Positions 62,237 to 64,000 of a stretch of DNA of 64,000 bases are shown here, piece by piece. The notes below the pieces were generated by a model. It was not told the origin of the DNA and ran no database searches. It worked only from the letters and a program-made list of their open reading frames with translations. This DNA comes from Leuconostoc suionicum. GTDB taxonomy: Bacteria; Bacillota; Bacilli; Lactobacillales; Lactobacillaceae. The translations under genes were made by a program, and so were the position numbers. The first letter of the stretch is position 1; each line of letters opens with the position of its first letter. The DNA is taken from the NCBI RefSeq assembly GCF_001891125.1, contig NZ_CP015247.1, positions 1,072,501-1,136,500 of the forward strand, given 5' to 3'.

Positions 62237-63258
62237 GCCGTTACCGCCCTAGAAGATGCTCGCAACGACTCCAGTTGCCCTAAGGCAGTTCCATTAATTA
62301 AGGTTTCTCTAGCTAGCTGAATAGCAGCATCAATGGATTGCGCTTTTTTTGCAATGAACAATGCTAGCGCAGCATTTAAAATTGCAGTATCTGCCATAGG
62401 ACCAGTGATTTTCCCTGCCAAAATATGCTCTGTTATTTTAGCATTTTCAATTGGTGTACCCCCTTGTAAGGATTCAATAGAAACATATTCAAATCCATAA
62501 TCTTGTGGGTCGAAAGTGACCTCTCTAATATGACCATCCGATAATATAGCCAAATCAGTTTTAGTTGTTAATGTCACCTCATCTAAACCATCTTGTCCAT
62601 GGACCAATATAGCTTCTTGAACACCTAACTCAGACAGTACATTTGCTAGTGGTACTAGCAACTCTTTTGTGTAAACCCCCACCAACATTGTACGTGGCCT
62701 TGTTGGATTCGTTAATGGCCCAAGGATATTAAAAATAGTACGAAATCCCAAGTTTTTACGAATTGATCCAACATACTTCATTGCCGGATGGAACGAACGT
62801 GCAAATAAAAATGTTTGCCCAGTATTTGTTAAAACATCAGTCGCTTGTTCTGGTGTTAAATCAATGGTAACCCCCAGTGCTTCCAATGCATCTGCCGTAC
62901 CTGATTTAGAACTAGCAGCACGATTCCCATGCTTGACAACAGGCACTCCTGCTCCAGCAACAATGAAACTAGCTGTTGTCGAAATATTGAATGTACCGGA
63001 CAAATCACCACCAGTTCCGACAATATCTATTGCCTCAAATTCTGATGGAATTGTTTTTGCATGATCAATCATGGCCCGTGCCGAGCCAACTATTTCCGAA
63101 ACGGTTTCTTTTTTTGCAGCCAATCCCATTAAATAAGCTGCAATTTCAGGGTCAGACACTTTGCCGTCCATGATATCGTTCATTACTTTCTGAGCCATAT
63201 CATCTGTCAAACTTTTTTGCACGAGCAAAATTTTGAGTGCTTCTTGAATATTACTCAT
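62233..63258 (-). CDS. trpD: Anthranilate phosphoribosyltransferase
   Basis: A 341-residue TrpD with [20 protein letters not shown] (PRPP site), [12 protein letters not shown] and [12 protein letters not shown]. It attaches phosphoribose to anthranilate. ATG 63258 (MSNIQEALK) overlaps the trpB stop; ATG at 63267 would lie further inside trpB. Confidence 0.94.
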   Translation of the reverse strand: MSNIQEALKILLVQKSLTDDMAQKVMNDIMDGKVSDPEIAAYLMGLAAKKETVSEIVGSARAMIDHAKTIPSEFEAIDIVGTGGDLSGTFNISTTASFIVAGAGVPVVKHGNRAASSKSGTADALEALGVTIDLTPEQATDVLTNTGQTFLFARSFHPAMKYVGSIRKNLGFRTIFNILGPLTNPTRPRTMLVGVYTKELLVPLANVLSELGVQEAILVHGQDGLDEVTLTTKTDLAILSDGHIREVTFDPQDYGFEYVSIESLQGGTPIENAKITEHILAGKITGPMADTAILNAALALFIAKKAQSIDAAIQLARETLINGTALGQLESLRASSRAVTA

Positions 63259-64000
63259 GAATATCAACTCCTTTATAACGAGCTATCGCAGCAACGTCTT
63301 TGTCACCTCGGCCACTCAGATTAACCATTATTTGCTGATCCTTTCTCATTTTTGGTGCTAATTTCATTGCATAGGCAACTGCGTGTGCGCTTTCAATTGC
63401 AGCTATTACACCCTCAGTTTTTGCAATGTATTCAAATGCATCAACTGCTTCATCATCTGTAATCGGTACATAAGTTGCTCGGTGAATATCCTTTAGATAA
63501 ACATGCTCCGGTCCGATGCCAGGATAGTCCAATCCTGCAGAAATACTGTAAACAGGATCAATTTGCCCATCGGCTGATTGTAAAAATTGGGATTTCATAC
63601 CATGAAAAACACCTGTTGAACCTAGTGCCATGGTTGCAGCTGTTTGATCAGTTTTCACACCTTTTCCAGCAGCCTCAACACCAATCAATTCCACTTCCGC
63701 GTCATCAATGAACTTAGCAAAAGCACCAATTGCATTCGATCCACCACCAACGGCAGCAATTACAGCATCTGGCAGTTTTCCCGTCATTTCTAAGAATTGC
63801 CTTCTGGCTTCCTCACTTATAACTGATTGGAAATATTTAACCATTTCTGGGAAAGGATATGGGCCAACCGCTGAACCAAGTACATAGAAAGTATCGTCAA
63901 TTCTTTTTGTCCAATCTTGAAATGTTGCGTTCACTGCATCTTTTAAGACTTGCGTTCCTGTTGTCACCGCATGAACTTTAGCCCCTAGTAGCTCCATACG
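63251..64000 (-). CDS. trpB: Tryptophan synthase beta chain, C-terminal part (5' end outside window)
   Basis: The visible 249 residues contain [25 protein letters not shown] (phosphate loop for PLP), [11 protein letters not shown] and NLSGRGDKD, all hallmarks of TrpB. It makes tryptophan from indole and serine. The N-terminus with the PLP lysine lies beyond base 64000. Upstream gene order is not visible. Confidence 0.95.
   Translation of the reverse strand, partial: RMELLGAKVHAVTTGTQVLKDAVNATFQDWTKRIDDTFYVLGSAVGPYPFPEMVKYFQSVISEEARRQFLEMTGKLPDAVIAAVGGGSNAIGAFAKFIDDAEVELIGVEAAGKGVKTDQTAATMALGSTGVFHGMKSQFLQSADGQIDPVYSISAGLDYPGIGPEHVYLKDIHRATYVPITDDEAVDAFEYIAKTEGVIAAIESAHAVAYAMKLAPKMRKDQQIMVNLSGRGDKDVAAIARYKGVDIHE

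Overview
The window looks like chromosome from a low-GC, heterofermentative lactic acid bacterium. Leuconostoc or a close relative is most likely. This is an inference from AT-rich DNA, strong AGGAGG-type ribosome sites, a KxYKxGKxW-type signal peptide, several IS30 elements and full shikimate and tryptophan pathways. No rRNA or tRNA is present to confirm it.

Layout. 1-0.8 kb: the 3' end of a KUP potassium transporter gene. 0.9-20.3 kb: a conjugative element on the + strand. It carries a KxYKxGKxW/LPxTx surface protein, TcpC-, TcpD- and TcpE-like proteins, a VirB6-like membrane protein, a lysozyme/CHAP wall hydrolase, two anchored proteins, a membrane thioredoxin, a VirB4 ATPase, four small ORFs, a TcpA/FtsK coupling ATPase, an IS30 copy with ASCH and GNAT cargo, a structured oriT region, a MobT-like relaxase, and a small gene behind a promoter with a LexA-type box. 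I see no integrase. 20.3-26.3 kb: a mosaic of a CPBP protease, two more IS30-type elements, and eroded genes (cadD with an in-frame amber codon, cdd with a frameshift, a HIT gene whose natural start reads ATA).

26.3-41.5 kb: AraC regulator, MMPL exporter with NarL-type two-component system, divergent GNAT, FAD oxidase plus MFS exporter behind a hairpin that covers the MFS ribosome site, SDR/AraC pair, and a five-gene operon combining an SsuABC-type importer with an oxalyl-CoA-synthetase-like ligase and a membrane acyltransferase. 41.7-47.1 kb: Ugp-type ABC importer with a metallo-beta-lactamase-fold hydrolase.

47.4-64 kb: aromatic amino acid biosynthesis, all on the - strand. Transcription runs trpB-D-C-F-A-E-G, then through an internal promoter and leader, then tkt-aroE-aroF(DAHP synthase)-aroB-aroC-aroA-tyrA-aroK/chorismate mutase-PheA/BacA-like-aroD. 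Most genes overlap by 4 nt. Transketolase makes erythrose 4-phosphate, DAHP synthase starts the pathway, and the rest leads to chorismate, prephenate and the amino acids.

The most striking signal is the leader before tkt (57814-58096). A consensus promoter is followed by a leader peptide with consecutive Tyr-Tyr-Tyr-Phe-Trp-Phe codons, and then by seven RNA segments that can pair in two mutually exclusive registers. One register makes two intrinsic terminators; the other removes both. This is a ribosome-mediated attenuator that appears to sense all three aromatic amino acids at once, in a group where T-boxes are the usual solution.
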